DNA of 64,000 bases from JABACD01 sp047639675. GTDB lineage: Bacteria > Planctomycetota > UBA1135 > GCA-002686595. Below the pieces are notes generated by a model that saw only the letters and a list, made by a program, of their open reading frames with translations, was not told the DNA's origin and searched no databases. Numbering within the stretch: position 1 is the first letter of the stretch; each line of letters starts with the position of its first letter. Positions 33,436-42,411 of this stretch are shown here, one piece after another. The translations under genes and the position numbers were made by a program. The DNA is taken from NCBI GenBank assembly GCA_047639675.1, contig JBLIOI010000002.1, forward strand, positions 59,255 to 123,254, in the 5' to 3' direction.

Positions 33436-35952
33436 GTGAACACGCTGACCCTACTTTCCGGCCAGTGGATGCCAAGTCGGCTGCGCTATCCACTGCTATT
33501 CCTATTGCCCCTATTGCTGTTCGGAGCATCGCTCCTTCCGGGAGAGCGGTTCTTGCCGCAACTGCCGGTGAGCTACGAGCCGCTTGCATCTGAGTTCCCC
33601 GAAGCCGCGCAAGCGGCGACCCAAGGCGCGAACCTGGTTGCGAGCGACCGCTTGTTTCCGATCCTCTCCGACGAGTTGGAGATTCGCGCGCAAATTTCCA
33701 CCGGTACCTTTCCAACTTGGAATCCAAAGGCTGGTGTGGGTAGCCCACTCGTGGCTTCATCATTAGCTCCTCCCTGGAATCCGTTGCGCTGGCCGCTCCT
33801 CATGTTGGATCCGGCGCTAGCAGGCGGCTGGCATGCGCTGTTCTCCTTGGTACTCGCGGGCCTCGGGATGTTGATGTTCCTCGAAGGCCGAGGATTGAAA
33901 TTCACCGCCGCTATGTTTGGCTCCTTGGCTTATCAATCGAGCGGGTTCCTGATCGCCAACCTGCACTACGTGATGAAGGTCGACGCCGCTATCTGGGCGC
34001 CCTGGTGTTTGTGGGGTGTTGACCTCGTATTCCGGGAGCGTAAGAACGCTGGCTTGATCGTGGCCTTCGGTTTAGGCATGAGTGCGCTGGCAGGCTTCGT
34101 GCCGGTGTTTGTCTTTGTGGCGGGATTGACCCTAGTTTGGATCTTCAAGCGCACCTTAGAAGCCATTCGCGACCCGCGCGAAAGTCTCGTATGGAAAGCT
34201 TCCTTGCAAGCATCCTTGGCCTTCGCCGGACTCGGGGTGTTGGCAGGCAGCGTGTATCTCTTGCCCATGTTGGAAGCGAGTCATGAATCGACTCGCCAGT
34301 CCCAGGGGCCCGAAGCGATCCTGGCTCAGAGCTTGCCGCACGCGGCGCTCGCGACTGCCGTCATGCCAAATGTATTTGGCCCTCCCTCATCTAAGTCAGC
34401 AGCCAGCAACGACCCGGCGGTTTGGTGGCTGACTGATAAGGGCGACTTGCAGCGAGCCTTGCTAGCCAATCGCCTCGAGTGGCAGCTATTCGTGGGCGTA
34501 ACAGTATTGGCCTTGGCCGTTGCTGGTCTCTTCGCAAAGACCAGGCGAGCGCTCTTCCCCGGCTTGATCGTCCTGGGCACCTGCGGATTCATATTCGGCT
34601 GGCCCGTATTCGATTGGTTGTATGGTTTGCCAGGAGCCAACCTCGGAGCCCCAGCGCGCGCCGCTCCAATCGCCGCCCTGGCCTTGGCTTGGCTCTCCGC
34701 GCTTGGATTCGATGCCTTGCTGGAAGGCAATAGATCCGCGCGCCTGGGAGTCATGTCTGTGGGTTTAGTCTTTGCACTGATCGCCTCCTACCTATGGATC
34801 AGCATCACACCCGAGACCTGGGCCATCGAGCTTGAGCAAACACTTCAAGCACGCTTTGCCGTCGACTTGGAAACAGTAAGTAGCTTCTTCAGCCGTGAAG
34901 ACGCGCTCATTGCAGCGCAACGAATTCAAGAGAGCGCCAAGTGGTTGCTCCTCATTTGTGTCTTGGTACTGGTTCTCGCGAAGTACGCGGGTCGCTTGAC
35001 CGTACGGGGCAGCGGTGTGGCCGGATGCGCCTTGCTAGTTTTCGAAGCGACCCTAGCAGGCATCCCTCAAGCAGAGGTCCCAAGAGTCGGAGGAGACTCG
35101 CTATTTCCGGCGTCGGAAACCATACAAGCCATCGCGCAAGCCGCCGGGGATGGACGCGTTTTGCGGATCGATAGAAGCGAGTCAGGGATCGAAGATGTGC
35201 TGCAACTCGCACGTCCCAACTTGCTTCAGGTTTATGGCATCGCCGACCTGACGCCTTACACCGTTTTCCCGTCCAAGCGCCTGAGCGAGATATGGAAGGA
35301 GTTCGATCCCGCTGGGCTGTATCGCAAGGGGGTGGCGTGCTTGAGTGATGAATCGAGGCTCAGCGCCGCGCTACTCGATGCCTTGCGCGTCACTTGCATC
35401 CTATCTCGTACTCCGCTGGATCATCCGCGGCTTCAGTTGCGACATGAGGCGCCTGGCTTCTATGTCTACGCGCGCAGTGGCGCCTTTGCCTTGGCGCGCA
35501 TAGTGCCAGCCTTAGCGACAGAGACAGCGGATATCGCCGCGCGCATGACCTCACGCACCCAAGAGCAATTCAAGGCGACTGCCTTCAGCGATTCGCTGGA
35601 TGGCTTCGCTGTTGCTCCTCTGGCTTTCGCTCCCGGCCAACTGCAATTCGCTCGCCCTTTCGCCGATCGCATCGACGTTGGCCTCAAGGATTCCTCGGGC
35701 GGATGGCTCGTGGTGCACGAGGGTTGGGCGCCGGGCTGGAAGGCTACGATCGATGGTCAGGACGCCGAGGTTCTGCGCCTGGATCACTTATTCTTCGGCC
35801 TGCAAGTTCCGGCAGGCTCTTCTGTCATACGATTCAAGTACGAACCTTGGTCCCTGCGCATCGGCACGCTCATCAGCCTGCTTGCTGTTTTCTCGGCGTT
35901 TTGGTTCACGCGCCGCCGCCACCGAAATCGGACGATCCCAAGCGTCATTTAG
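33436..35952 (+). CDS. YfhO-type multi-pass membrane protein
   Basis: The 838-residue protein starts at a GTG (33436). It resembles the bacterial YfhO family, which is thought to take part in glycosylation of envelope polymers. About a dozen hydrophobic segments cover residues 15-560 (for example FLLPLLLFGASLL, GGWHALFSLVLAGLGMLMFL, SLQASLAFAGLGVLAGSVYL and LMSVGLVFALIASYLW). A soluble domain of about 230 residues follows (AIAQAAGDGRVLRIDRSESG, then GGWLVVHEGWAPGWKATIDG), and there is a last helix before a basic tail. The 'LVVHEGWAPGWKATIDG' string is a clear YfhO hallmark. It is 10 bases upstream of the metallo-beta-lactamase start and faces the glycosyltransferase operon. Confidence 0.85.
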   Translation: MNTLTLLSGQWMPSRLRYPLLFLLPLLLFGASLLPGERFLPQLPVSYEPLASEFPEAAQAATQGANLVASDRLFPILSDELEIRAQISTGTFPTWNPKAGVGSPLVASSLAPPWNPLRWPLLMLDPALAGGWHALFSLVLAGLGMLMFLEGRGLKFTAAMFGSLAYQSSGFLIANLHYVMKVDAAIWAPWCLWGVDLVFRERKNAGLIVAFGLGMSALAGFVPVFVFVAGLTLVWIFKRTLEAIRDPRESLVWKASLQASLAFAGLGVLAGSVYLLPMLEASHESTRQSQGPEAILAQSLPHAALATAVMPNVFGPPSSKSAASNDPAVWWLTDKGDLQRALLANRLEWQLFVGVTVLALAVAGLFAKTRRALFPGLIVLGTCGFIFGWPVFDWLYGLPGANLGAPARAAPIAALALAWLSALGFDALLEGNRSARLGVMSVGLVFALIASYLWISITPETWAIELEQTLQARFAVDLETVSSFFSREDALIAAQRIQESAKWLLLICVLVLVLAKYAGRLTVRGSGVAGCALLVFEATLAGIPQAEVPRVGGDSLFPASETIQAIAQAAGDGRVLRIDRSESGIEDVLQLARPNLLQVYGIADLTPYTVFPSKRLSEIWKEFDPAGLYRKGVACLSDESRLSAALLDALRVTCILSRTPLDHPRLQLRHEAPGFYVYARSGAFALARIVPALATETADIAARMTSRTQEQFKATAFSDSLDGFAVAPLAFAPGQLQFARPFADRIDVGLKDSSGGWLVVHEGWAPGWKATIDGQDAEVLRLDHLFFGLQVPAGSSVIRFKYEPWSLRIGTLISLLAVFSAFWFTRRRHRNRTIPSVI

Positions 35953-35962
35953 TAAGAGTCAA

Positions 35963-36748
35963 TTGCACATTCAAATTCTAGGTAGCGGCAGCGAAGGCAA
36001 TGCCATGGTAGTCCGCGCAGACGATCTGACCGTTTTGATCGACGCCGGTCTGGGCGTACGCGTACTCTCGGAACGCTTTGAAGTTGCGCACGTGGCGCCG
36101 CGACAGGTGGACCACTTATTCGTAACTCACGGACATCTGGATCACGCTCGCAACGCCGGATCGATCGCCAAGAGACAACGAGCAACTTTGCACTGCAGCG
36201 AAAAGATCATGCAGCACCGTTCCATCTCGCGCGCGCCTGAATTTGTTGCCCTTCGCATGGGGCGCGACTGTGAAATCGAGGCACAGAAAGGCGAGGGACG
36301 GATCACCTACAGGCCGGTTCTATTGCCCCACGACTGCGATCCGACAGTTGGCTTCCACTTGCAACAAGGAGATCGGCGAGCGGCGCTTTTGACCGACATC
36401 GGACGTCCCGATCAAGAAGTTGCCCGGCAGCTTGCTAACACTCATCTGCTGGTTCTGGAATTCAACTACGACCCAGAGATGCTAAGCAACAGCCCCTATC
36501 CGCTCAGTCTGCAAAACCGCATCAGCGGCGGGCGCGGACACTTATCCAACGATCAATCCGCAGAGATGTTGAAGCTCATGGCGGGCCCGGACCTTCACAC
36601 GCTCGTCTTAGCCCACATCTCACAGAAGAGCAACACTCCGGAGTTGGCACTCTCGGTGGCCCGCGCAGCTCTGGAACAGATCGGCCGTAGCGATGTGAAC
36701 GTCATCGCCGCCTCGCAACATGAAGTTGGCGACAACCTCAAAGTTTGA
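35963..36748 (+). CDS. Metallo-beta-lactamase-fold hydrolase, YycJ/WalJ-like
   Basis: The protein is 261 residues from a TTG at 35963, which has AAGAG just upstream and sits 10 bases after the YfhO stop; a longer ORF starting inside yfhO has no family similarity before this point. LHIQILGSGSEGNAMVV is the typical start and THGHLDH gives His56, His58, Asp60 and His61 as metal ligands. Later ligands are in LLPHDCD, LTDIGRP, GGRGHLSN and LVLAHISQKSN. YycJ-like enzymes are probable 5'-to-3' DNA exonucleases; the assignment rests on the GSGSEGN start and the layout. Its stop overlaps the next start by one base. Confidence 0.85.
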   Translation: MHIQILGSGSEGNAMVVRADDLTVLIDAGLGVRVLSERFEVAHVAPRQVDHLFVTHGHLDHARNAGSIAKRQRATLHCSEKIMQHRSISRAPEFVALRMGRDCEIEAQKGEGRITYRPVLLPHDCDPTVGFHLQQGDRRAALLTDIGRPDQEVARQLANTHLLVLEFNYDPEMLSNSPYPLSLQNRISGGRGHLSNDQSAEMLKLMAGPDLHTLVLAHISQKSNTPELALSVARAALEQIGRSDVNVIAASQHEVGDNLKV

Positions 36749-37479
36749 TGGACTCAATTCTCCAGCTCATGTCCGCACACCGAACAGTGCGTTCCTTTTT
36801 GCCCGGACGGCTCGACGATAAGGTTGTGGACCAGTGTGTTAGCGCTGCACAAATGGCGGCGACCTCTTCAAACGTGCAACCCTACGCTTTAATTCGCGTG
36901 GAAGATGTGGAGAAGCGCGAGGCACTTGCGGAGCTCTGTGGCGGTCAAAGTCAAGTCGAGAAGTCAGGTGCCTTCTTCATCCTCTGTGCCGACCAAAAGC
37001 GCTTTCGCTTGATTGCCGAAAGTTCGAGCGGCGCCTACAGCCCGAACTTGGAGTCATTCATGGTTGGCGCAATAGACGGCTCGCTCTTCGCTCAGAACTT
37101 GGTTCTCGCCTTTGAATCCAAAGGCCTTGGAACCTGCTTCATCGGTGGATTGCGCAATGATTTGACTGCGGTCAGCAAGCTGCTTCAACTACCCAGGGAT
37201 GTCTTCCCCCTCTTCGGCTTGTGCGTTGGCGAAATCGCCAACGACCCGGGTCCGAAGCCGCGCTTAGCGAGTTCCGCAGTCCTCTACACGGATCGCTATC
37301 CAAGTGACTCAACCATCCTTGAAGACATCAGCGAGTACGACGAACGCATGGCCACCTACTACGAAGAGCGTGAGCTTGCGGGTCGTAACTGGTCCGGCGG
37401 GATATTGCGCAAGTGGGCAGCGCCCACTCGTGAGTATCTAGCCGACTACTACAGAAGCCAGGGCGCAAATCTCAGGTAG
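36748..37479 (+). CDS. NADPH-dependent flavin nitroreductase, NfsA/FRP type
   Basis: The 243-residue protein is read from ATG 36748 (TGATG overlap with the preceding stop). It shows the nitroreductase fold of the FRP subgroup: HRTVRSFLPGRLDD at the FMN-binding N terminus, AAQMAATSSNVQPYALIRVE, FMVGAIDGSLFAQNLVLAFE, GTCFIGGLRNDLTAVSKLLQ and LFGLCVGEI. Such enzymes reduce quinones, nitroaromatics or flavins using FMN. It is translationally coupled to the metallo-beta-lactamase gene. Confidence 0.9.
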   Translation: MDSILQLMSAHRTVRSFLPGRLDDKVVDQCVSAAQMAATSSNVQPYALIRVEDVEKREALAELCGGQSQVEKSGAFFILCADQKRFRLIAESSSGAYSPNLESFMVGAIDGSLFAQNLVLAFESKGLGTCFIGGLRNDLTAVSKLLQLPRDVFPLFGLCVGEIANDPGPKPRLASSAVLYTDRYPSDSTILEDISEYDERMATYYEERELAGRNWSGGILRKWAAPTREYLADYYRSQGANLR

Positions 37480-37484
37480 AGCCC

Positions 37485-37504
37485 GACTCGCATCTTCGCG
37501 AGTC
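37485..37504. terminator. Small hairpin between two convergent genes
   Basis: GACTCGC (37485-37491) and GCGAGTC (37498-37504) form a perfect seven-base stem around ATCTTC. No T run follows on either strand, so it is at best a weak or Rho-assisted termination site for the convergent nitroreductase and glycosyltransferase transcripts. Confidence 0.35.
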
Positions 37505-37592
37505 TATCGAAAAGGCCGCCACGCAGTTCTACATCCTGTTTGAGACGCCTGCCGATTTGTGGAACGCTATCGAAGCTTTCGCCACAAGTCGC

Positions 37593-38294
37593 TTAAGCCA
37601 TGAAGTGCCAAATAACGATCGCCCAGATCGCGATGAAAGCGTCCTTCAATCCAATCTTCTTGCCCTCGTCGTAATCACGGCCTGAATAAGAGATCGGCAC
37701 CTCATAGACTCGCACACGCATCTTGGCGATTTTGGCGGTCATCTCCGGTTCGACAGCAAAAGTACGCGACTGAATGTCCAACTTCTGTACGACCTCAAGT
37801 TTCATGACCTTGTAACAGGTTTCCATGTCCGTCAGGTTCAAGTTGGTGAACACATTGGAGACTAAAGTCAGCATACGGTTGCCGAGGTAGTGCCAGAACA
37901 TGTGCACGCGCACGTACTTGCCACCCAAGAAGCGTGAACCGTAAACTACGTCCGCCTTGCCGTCCTCGATCGGTCGCAAGAGGATTGAGTAGTCATCGGG
38001 ATCGTATTCCAAGTCTGCGTCTTGAATGATGATCACATCGTTCTGCACATGCTTAAACCCCGTGGCAAGGGCAGCACCTTTGCCTTGGTTCACATCATGG
38101 TGATAGCAGCTAATTTCCGGATGCTCAGAGGCCAAGCGCTCCATTATCTCGCGCGAGCGGTCACGCGACGCATCGTTCACAAGGATCAGCTCCTTCTCGT
38201 AGGGTGTCGCAAGAACGGCGGCGACAATCTCCTCGAGGGTGCGTTCCTCGTTGTAGACGGGCATCACAATGGAGAGCTTCATGGCAGTAGTCAT
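37593..38294 (-). CDS. Family 2 glycosyltransferase resembling polyprenol-phosphate sugar synthases
   Basis: The 233-residue enzyme has the GT-A fold start LSIVMPVYNEERTLEEIVAA, LILVNDASRDRSREIME, NQGKGAALATGF and the metal-binding IIQDADLEYDPDDY. VVYGSRFLGG, TDMETCYKVM and RVYEVPISYSGRDYDEGKKI match dolichyl- or polyprenyl-phosphate mannose synthase-like enzymes. No C-terminal membrane domain is present beyond a short hydrophobic end. It probably charges a lipid carrier with a sugar or acts as a soluble transferase. It is the last gene of the operon, 23 bases after the previous one. Confidence 0.9.
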   Translation of the reverse strand: MTTAMKLSIVMPVYNEERTLEEIVAAVLATPYEKELILVNDASRDRSREIMERLASEHPEISCYHHDVNQGKGAALATGFKHVQNDVIIIQDADLEYDPDDYSILLRPIEDGKADVVYGSRFLGGKYVRVHMFWHYLGNRMLTLVSNVFTNLNLTDMETCYKVMKLEVVQKLDIQSRTFAVEPEMTAKIAKMRVRVYEVPISYSGRDYDEGKKIGLKDAFIAIWAIVIWHFMA

Positions 38295-38317
38295 CTGGGA
38301 TCAGAGCGTGGATTCGG

Positions 38318-39592
38318 TTAGTGCGGGTCCGCGCCGGGTTCGGTCAGGCCGCTGAAGAGCTTGTCGAGTTCGAGGAACTCACTCAAGCCCTGTTGCAATT
38401 CTGTGTAGGCAGGTTCCGCCTCAATGCACCACTCCGGGCGCAGAAAGAGCTGGAAAATCTCGGAATCGGGGCGTCGGCGGCGACTTTGAACGACGTCGCG
38501 CTTCTTCATCCAGTGCTCCCAATTCCCGAGCCAATCGTTGATTCCGATCAGATCGGCGGCGGAGACTCGGTTGAGCGGGAAGGTGTCCCCTACGGCTCCA
38601 CGGAACTTGGCCAGCATGCGTTGGACCAAGCTGGGCGCGCTTGTGCTCGCACGTTCGATGCGGAAAGCCGTATCGCCCTCGAGGCCGCTCGAGATGAAGC
38701 AGCGGCGCATGGACAGCGCCATCATCGCCGGCATGATCTGGCGCAGGGTGGCATCGTCGTAGTTCTTGATGCAAGCCAACTGCGGGTTGCGAACCTGCAA
38801 AAGGCGAATCATCTCCAGCGGCAGCTTCTTACTGGTGCTCGAGTGATGGTGATAACAAACAGCCTTGGGTGTGTACCAAACCTCGTGGCCCTGAACCCAC
38901 GAGCGCCAACCGAGATCTACATCCTCGTAGTAGGCGAAGAATTCATCATCAAAGCCGCCGACATCCTCGAACAGATCGCGGCGCATAGCCATCGCGCCTC
39001 CGCAGGCGAATAGCGACTTGCGCGGCCAATCCCATTCCGGACCTGGCTCAGCGTTGTAGCCGCGTTGAACTCCGATGCCATAGAAGTTCATGCCGCCGCC
39101 ACAGCTATTCATCAACTTGCCATCCCAAGAGAACATCTTGGCGGTGGTCGCCTGGCACTCGTTGCGCACCAGCGGATTGACCAACTCGCGCAACCACTCC
39201 TTCTCAACGCGCATATCGTTGTTGAGGAATACCAAGACCTCGGCTTCAGGCGCAGCCGTCGCTCCTTGGTTGCAACCGGCGCTGAACCCGACGTTGCGAT
39301 CGTTCTCAATCAAGCGCACCCAGGAATGGTCCCGCTTCATCTCAGCTATGCTGCCGTCCACGGAAGCATTGTCGATCAAGATCACCTCAAAGCGGTCCTT
39401 GGGATAATCAAGCTCCGCCAAGGTTTCGAAGCATGGCTTCAGGTGATGACGACCGTTCATGTTGAGAATGATGATCGCGCAATGCGGCAGTTCCTTGTCA
39501 GCAACGGCCTCACCCAGCTCCACCCGCAAATTGAGCGGGTCGGCTTGCTCGGAAGCCGGCTTATTCTTTTTCTTTGAACCTTTGCTACTCAT
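38318..39592 (-). CDS. Family 2 glycosyltransferase
   Basis: The 424-residue enzyme starts at ATG 39592 (one-base overlap with the previous stop). After a Lys-rich leader, the GT2 domain begins at about residue 38 (HCAIIILNMNGRHHLKPC) with FEVILIDNASVDGSI, NVGFSAGCNQG, the metal site VFLNNDMRVE, KMFSWDGKLMNSCGGGMNF and FFAYYEDVDLGWR. These motifs fit rhamnosyl- or galactofuranosyl-type transferases. The C-terminal 150 residues are helical. It probably adds a sugar to a cell-surface glycan; donor and acceptor are unknown. Confidence 0.88.
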   Translation of the reverse strand: MSSKGSKKKNKPASEQADPLNLRVELGEAVADKELPHCAIIILNMNGRHHLKPCFETLAELDYPKDRFEVILIDNASVDGSIAEMKRDHSWVRLIENDRNVGFSAGCNQGATAAPEAEVLVFLNNDMRVEKEWLRELVNPLVRNECQATTAKMFSWDGKLMNSCGGGMNFYGIGVQRGYNAEPGPEWDWPRKSLFACGGAMAMRRDLFEDVGGFDDEFFAYYEDVDLGWRSWVQGHEVWYTPKAVCYHHHSSTSKKLPLEMIRLLQVRNPQLACIKNYDDATLRQIMPAMMALSMRRCFISSGLEGDTAFRIERASTSAPSLVQRMLAKFRGAVGDTFPLNRVSAADLIGINDWLGNWEHWMKKRDVVQSRRRRPDSEIFQLFLRPEWCIEAEPAYTELQQGLSEFLELDKLFSGLTEPGADPH

Positions 39593-42339
39593 CAGAGTGC
39601 TTCCTCGCACGGGGAATGAATTTCGACACTGCAGATGCGCAAGTAGCGATCCTGACCAGGTTCGAGGCGTAGGGTACCCGCATCACTCGCTAAGTCGACA
39701 ACCAAGCAATCCTCATGTGTTTCGTCCGCTCCTCGCCCAACTAAGTCCGGCAGAGTACCAACTTCTTTGCCATCGATCAGCAAGCGGCCACCCAAGTGCA
39801 ATTCGACCTCTTCTCCCAGAGCGAAGGAAGTCACCGTGATCTCACGCGCACCGCCTCCACAGCCATTGATGTCGAATTCGATCGCGTTGTCTGCTCCGGG
39901 ACGCAGCAGCAGCATATCCGCCCCTTGCGGAGTGATCTCGCCAAAGCGCCGATCAGCGGATGCAGCAGGCGCACCAAAAATTCTCTGGCCAGCGGTCCAG
40001 CCTCCAGCCGAACGATCCATGCACAAAAGTCCGCGATAACGGAACTCCAATTCCTCTCCGTTTTCTGCGATGGTCTTGATGCGCATGAAGTTTTGGCTGA
40101 GGTCTTCGACAAGATTCGGCTCATCGACAAAGCGCTGCATTTTGGCTGCTAAGTCATCCGCATCACCGACTCGGAAATGCAAGCCATCCACACCATCCTT
40201 CACAAACTCCGCCATGCCGCCGATGTCGCTGGCGAGTACCGGTGTTTCTGTCAGGAAGGCTTCGTGAATGGTGATCGGCGAGTTCTCGTACCAAACCGAC
40301 GGAACGATCAAGACATCGATCTCCGCGTAGACTTCAGATAGGCGCGCGTTGTCGAATCTGCCCTTGAACTCAACGGCGTGACCTTCCGCCAAGGTTTGCA
40401 ATTCAGCATGGTGCTCGTCTGTTTCCGGATCGAATGAACCGTAGACATTAAGCACAGCCTTCGTCGAGTCGAGGCTCTGCATCGCTCGCACCATCACCTC
40501 GCTGCCCTTGTACCAGACGAGCGAACCGACGAAGCCAAAGCGAACGCGCCCCTTAGGATCGGGAGTGTTGTTCAGCACGCGGACATGGTCCGTGCGCATA
40601 CCGTTGTCAGAGAATAGGAAACTGTGGGCATTGAAAGCGCCACTCTCCAAGTACTTCGAGCGCAAGAAGCGGCTAGGGCTAATGCGCAGGTCAGCACTTG
40701 CGTAGGCCCCAGTGACATAGTCATGGCGTTCGGCGAGATCACTGAAACCGGAGAGCTTGCCAACCGCTTTTGACAAGGGTCCCTTGTCCATGTCTAGGTC
40801 TCGCTCTAGTTCAGAAAGCATCGGTCCCGCCAACGCATTGAGCTTGGCAAGGGGTGAGACTAGTCCCATCCACTTATCCTTGACGCACGGGAAGCAGCCT
40901 GCGCCTTGGTTCCCTGAACAGATCTCGCCGTCTGGACGAATCAACTGCACACGCGCACAAAGCGCCCAATAGTCATGGCAATGCACAATTGTCGGCAAAC
41001 CGTGCCGCTTGGCAACACCGACTAGCCCAGCTGAAGTGTGTATCAAGTGCTGGAAGTGAACGATGTCTGGGCTCTCTTGCGCCAGGATGCGCGCGAAGAC
41101 TTCTTCCGCACGATCATTCTGGTAGCTCTCGCGTAAGTTGCGATGGTCGAGCCTGTGCACCCAACGCAAGACGCGCAGCCCCTGAAATTCGCCAACCTCG
41201 ACTGAGAAGTCCGCGGGACCGCCCTCTGTCACGCTGCTCTCCTCTGGGGCGCGATGCAAGATGGTGCAGCGATGCCCACGGCGCTCCATCTCCTTCGCAA
41301 TGTTGTACGTGAAGATCTCCGTGCCCGCCCAAGTGTCCGGGGGAAAGCCATGCACTACGTATAGGATGTGCATCTTGGTGCTCTCCAACATGTGCGTCGA
41401 CCCGAAGCGCAGCTTACTCAGTCCACCTTCGTACAAACCTTGGAAGGCCGCCGTACGCAACTCGCGTGCGCGCGCCATCTCGCCTTTGAGCGCAGCTCCA
41501 TCGAGCCCCGACTCGCGTAAACCGAGAATATCCTTCTCCAGTTGATTCTCAACGAGGTGACGAACATCTGCGGGCCTCTCCACACAAATTCGATCCAAGT
41601 ACTGTGCGTTGAATCGAGCGTCGGTGCGCGCGCGTGAGAGCATCTCATCTGGACCGTAGTCGTGGGAGTGTTCAACCGTCGCTTGGTCATCGTAGACGAC
41701 CGTGAAGCCAGCTTCGAGTAGAGCGCGCGCTTGCAAGATGTCCTCACCAAAGGCTGCACGTGGGAATGGGTGGCGTTCCCATAATTCGCGCCGCAGCGCT
41801 GAAGCTACATCGTTGAAGTTATAGAGCAAGCGGCGCTCCGTCGGATTCAGCGCGTCGTACTTAGCCCTGTCATCGATGCGTTCTTCGCGACGCCCCTCGC
41901 TGTAGCCCAAATCGTTATCGCTGAAGAGACGTGTCAGCAGTTCTGCATCCGGCCTCGCCACGTTGCGACAGTACGCTCCACCAACAGCTGTGTCCTCAAA
42001 GTTCGAGGCGAGTCGCGCTAGCCAATCTGCGCTCGAAGGAATCGCATCCTGTGTCAGGAAGACCAACAAGTCACCTTTGGAGCGGGCCGCCAGTAGATTC
42101 CGAGTGTCGCCGTGATCGAACTCAACGGAGTCGATGCGCTCCAATGCGAAAGGAACCGGAAAATTCTTCGCGCGCTGGTTCAAGTACTCCCAAGTCCCGT
42201 CCTTCGATTGCGAATCGATCGCCATGAAGTCCCACGGAATCCCGATCTCTTGTACCGCCAAGGCGTCGAGCACTCTTGGCAAGAACTCCATTCCTTGCCA
42301 CGTGGGCATCAGGATAGAAACGGACTGGATCGGATGCAT
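39592..42339 (-). CDS. Fused glycosyltransferase: GT2 domain, GT4 domain and C-terminal beta domain
   Basis: The protein has about 915 residues from ATG 42339. A GTG directly after the upstream stop (42411) would add 24 residues without similarity, across an 8-G run. Residues about 5-310 form a GT2 domain (SVSILMPTWQGMEFLPRVLD, DSQSKDGTWEYLN, VFLTQDAIP, AFGEDILQARALLE). About 325-740 form a GT4 domain (HILYVVHGFPPDTWAGTEIF, IVHFQHLIHTSAGLV, RFGFVGSLVWYKGSEVMVRA, and ITIHEAFLTETPVLASDIGG with the E-x7-E type site). The last 140 residues look like a beta-sandwich. Two transferases in one chain suggest two consecutive sugar transfers. It ends overlapping the next gene. Confidence 0.88.
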   Translation of the reverse strand: MHPIQSVSILMPTWQGMEFLPRVLDALAVQEIGIPWDFMAIDSQSKDGTWEYLNQRAKNFPVPFALERIDSVEFDHGDTRNLLAARSKGDLLVFLTQDAIPSSADWLARLASNFEDTAVGGAYCRNVARPDAELLTRLFSDNDLGYSEGRREERIDDRAKYDALNPTERRLLYNFNDVASALRRELWERHPFPRAAFGEDILQARALLEAGFTVVYDDQATVEHSHDYGPDEMLSRARTDARFNAQYLDRICVERPADVRHLVENQLEKDILGLRESGLDGAALKGEMARARELRTAAFQGLYEGGLSKLRFGSTHMLESTKMHILYVVHGFPPDTWAGTEIFTYNIAKEMERRGHRCTILHRAPEESSVTEGGPADFSVEVGEFQGLRVLRWVHRLDHRNLRESYQNDRAEEVFARILAQESPDIVHFQHLIHTSAGLVGVAKRHGLPTIVHCHDYWALCARVQLIRPDGEICSGNQGAGCFPCVKDKWMGLVSPLAKLNALAGPMLSELERDLDMDKGPLSKAVGKLSGFSDLAERHDYVTGAYASADLRISPSRFLRSKYLESGAFNAHSFLFSDNGMRTDHVRVLNNTPDPKGRVRFGFVGSLVWYKGSEVMVRAMQSLDSTKAVLNVYGSFDPETDEHHAELQTLAEGHAVEFKGRFDNARLSEVYAEIDVLIVPSVWYENSPITIHEAFLTETPVLASDIGGMAEFVKDGVDGLHFRVGDADDLAAKMQRFVDEPNLVEDLSQNFMRIKTIAENGEELEFRYRGLLCMDRSAGGWTAGQRIFGAPAASADRRFGEITPQGADMLLLRPGADNAIEFDINGCGGGAREITVTSFALGEEVELHLGGRLLIDGKEVGTLPDLVGRGADETHEDCLVVDLASDAGTLRLEPGQDRYLRICSVEIHSPCEEAL

Positions 42340-42411
42340 GGAGGGGTTCGTGGATGTTCGCGAATTGGGGGGGGCGCTATTAGAAACCCTGGCGCCTGAT
42401 GGCGAAAGCAC

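Noticed and set aside
35600..35962. Long upstream extension of the metallo-beta-lactamase ORF into yfhO
   Set aside because: The extension is a shadow of the YfhO reading frame; family similarity and a ribosome binding site begin only at the TTG at 35963.
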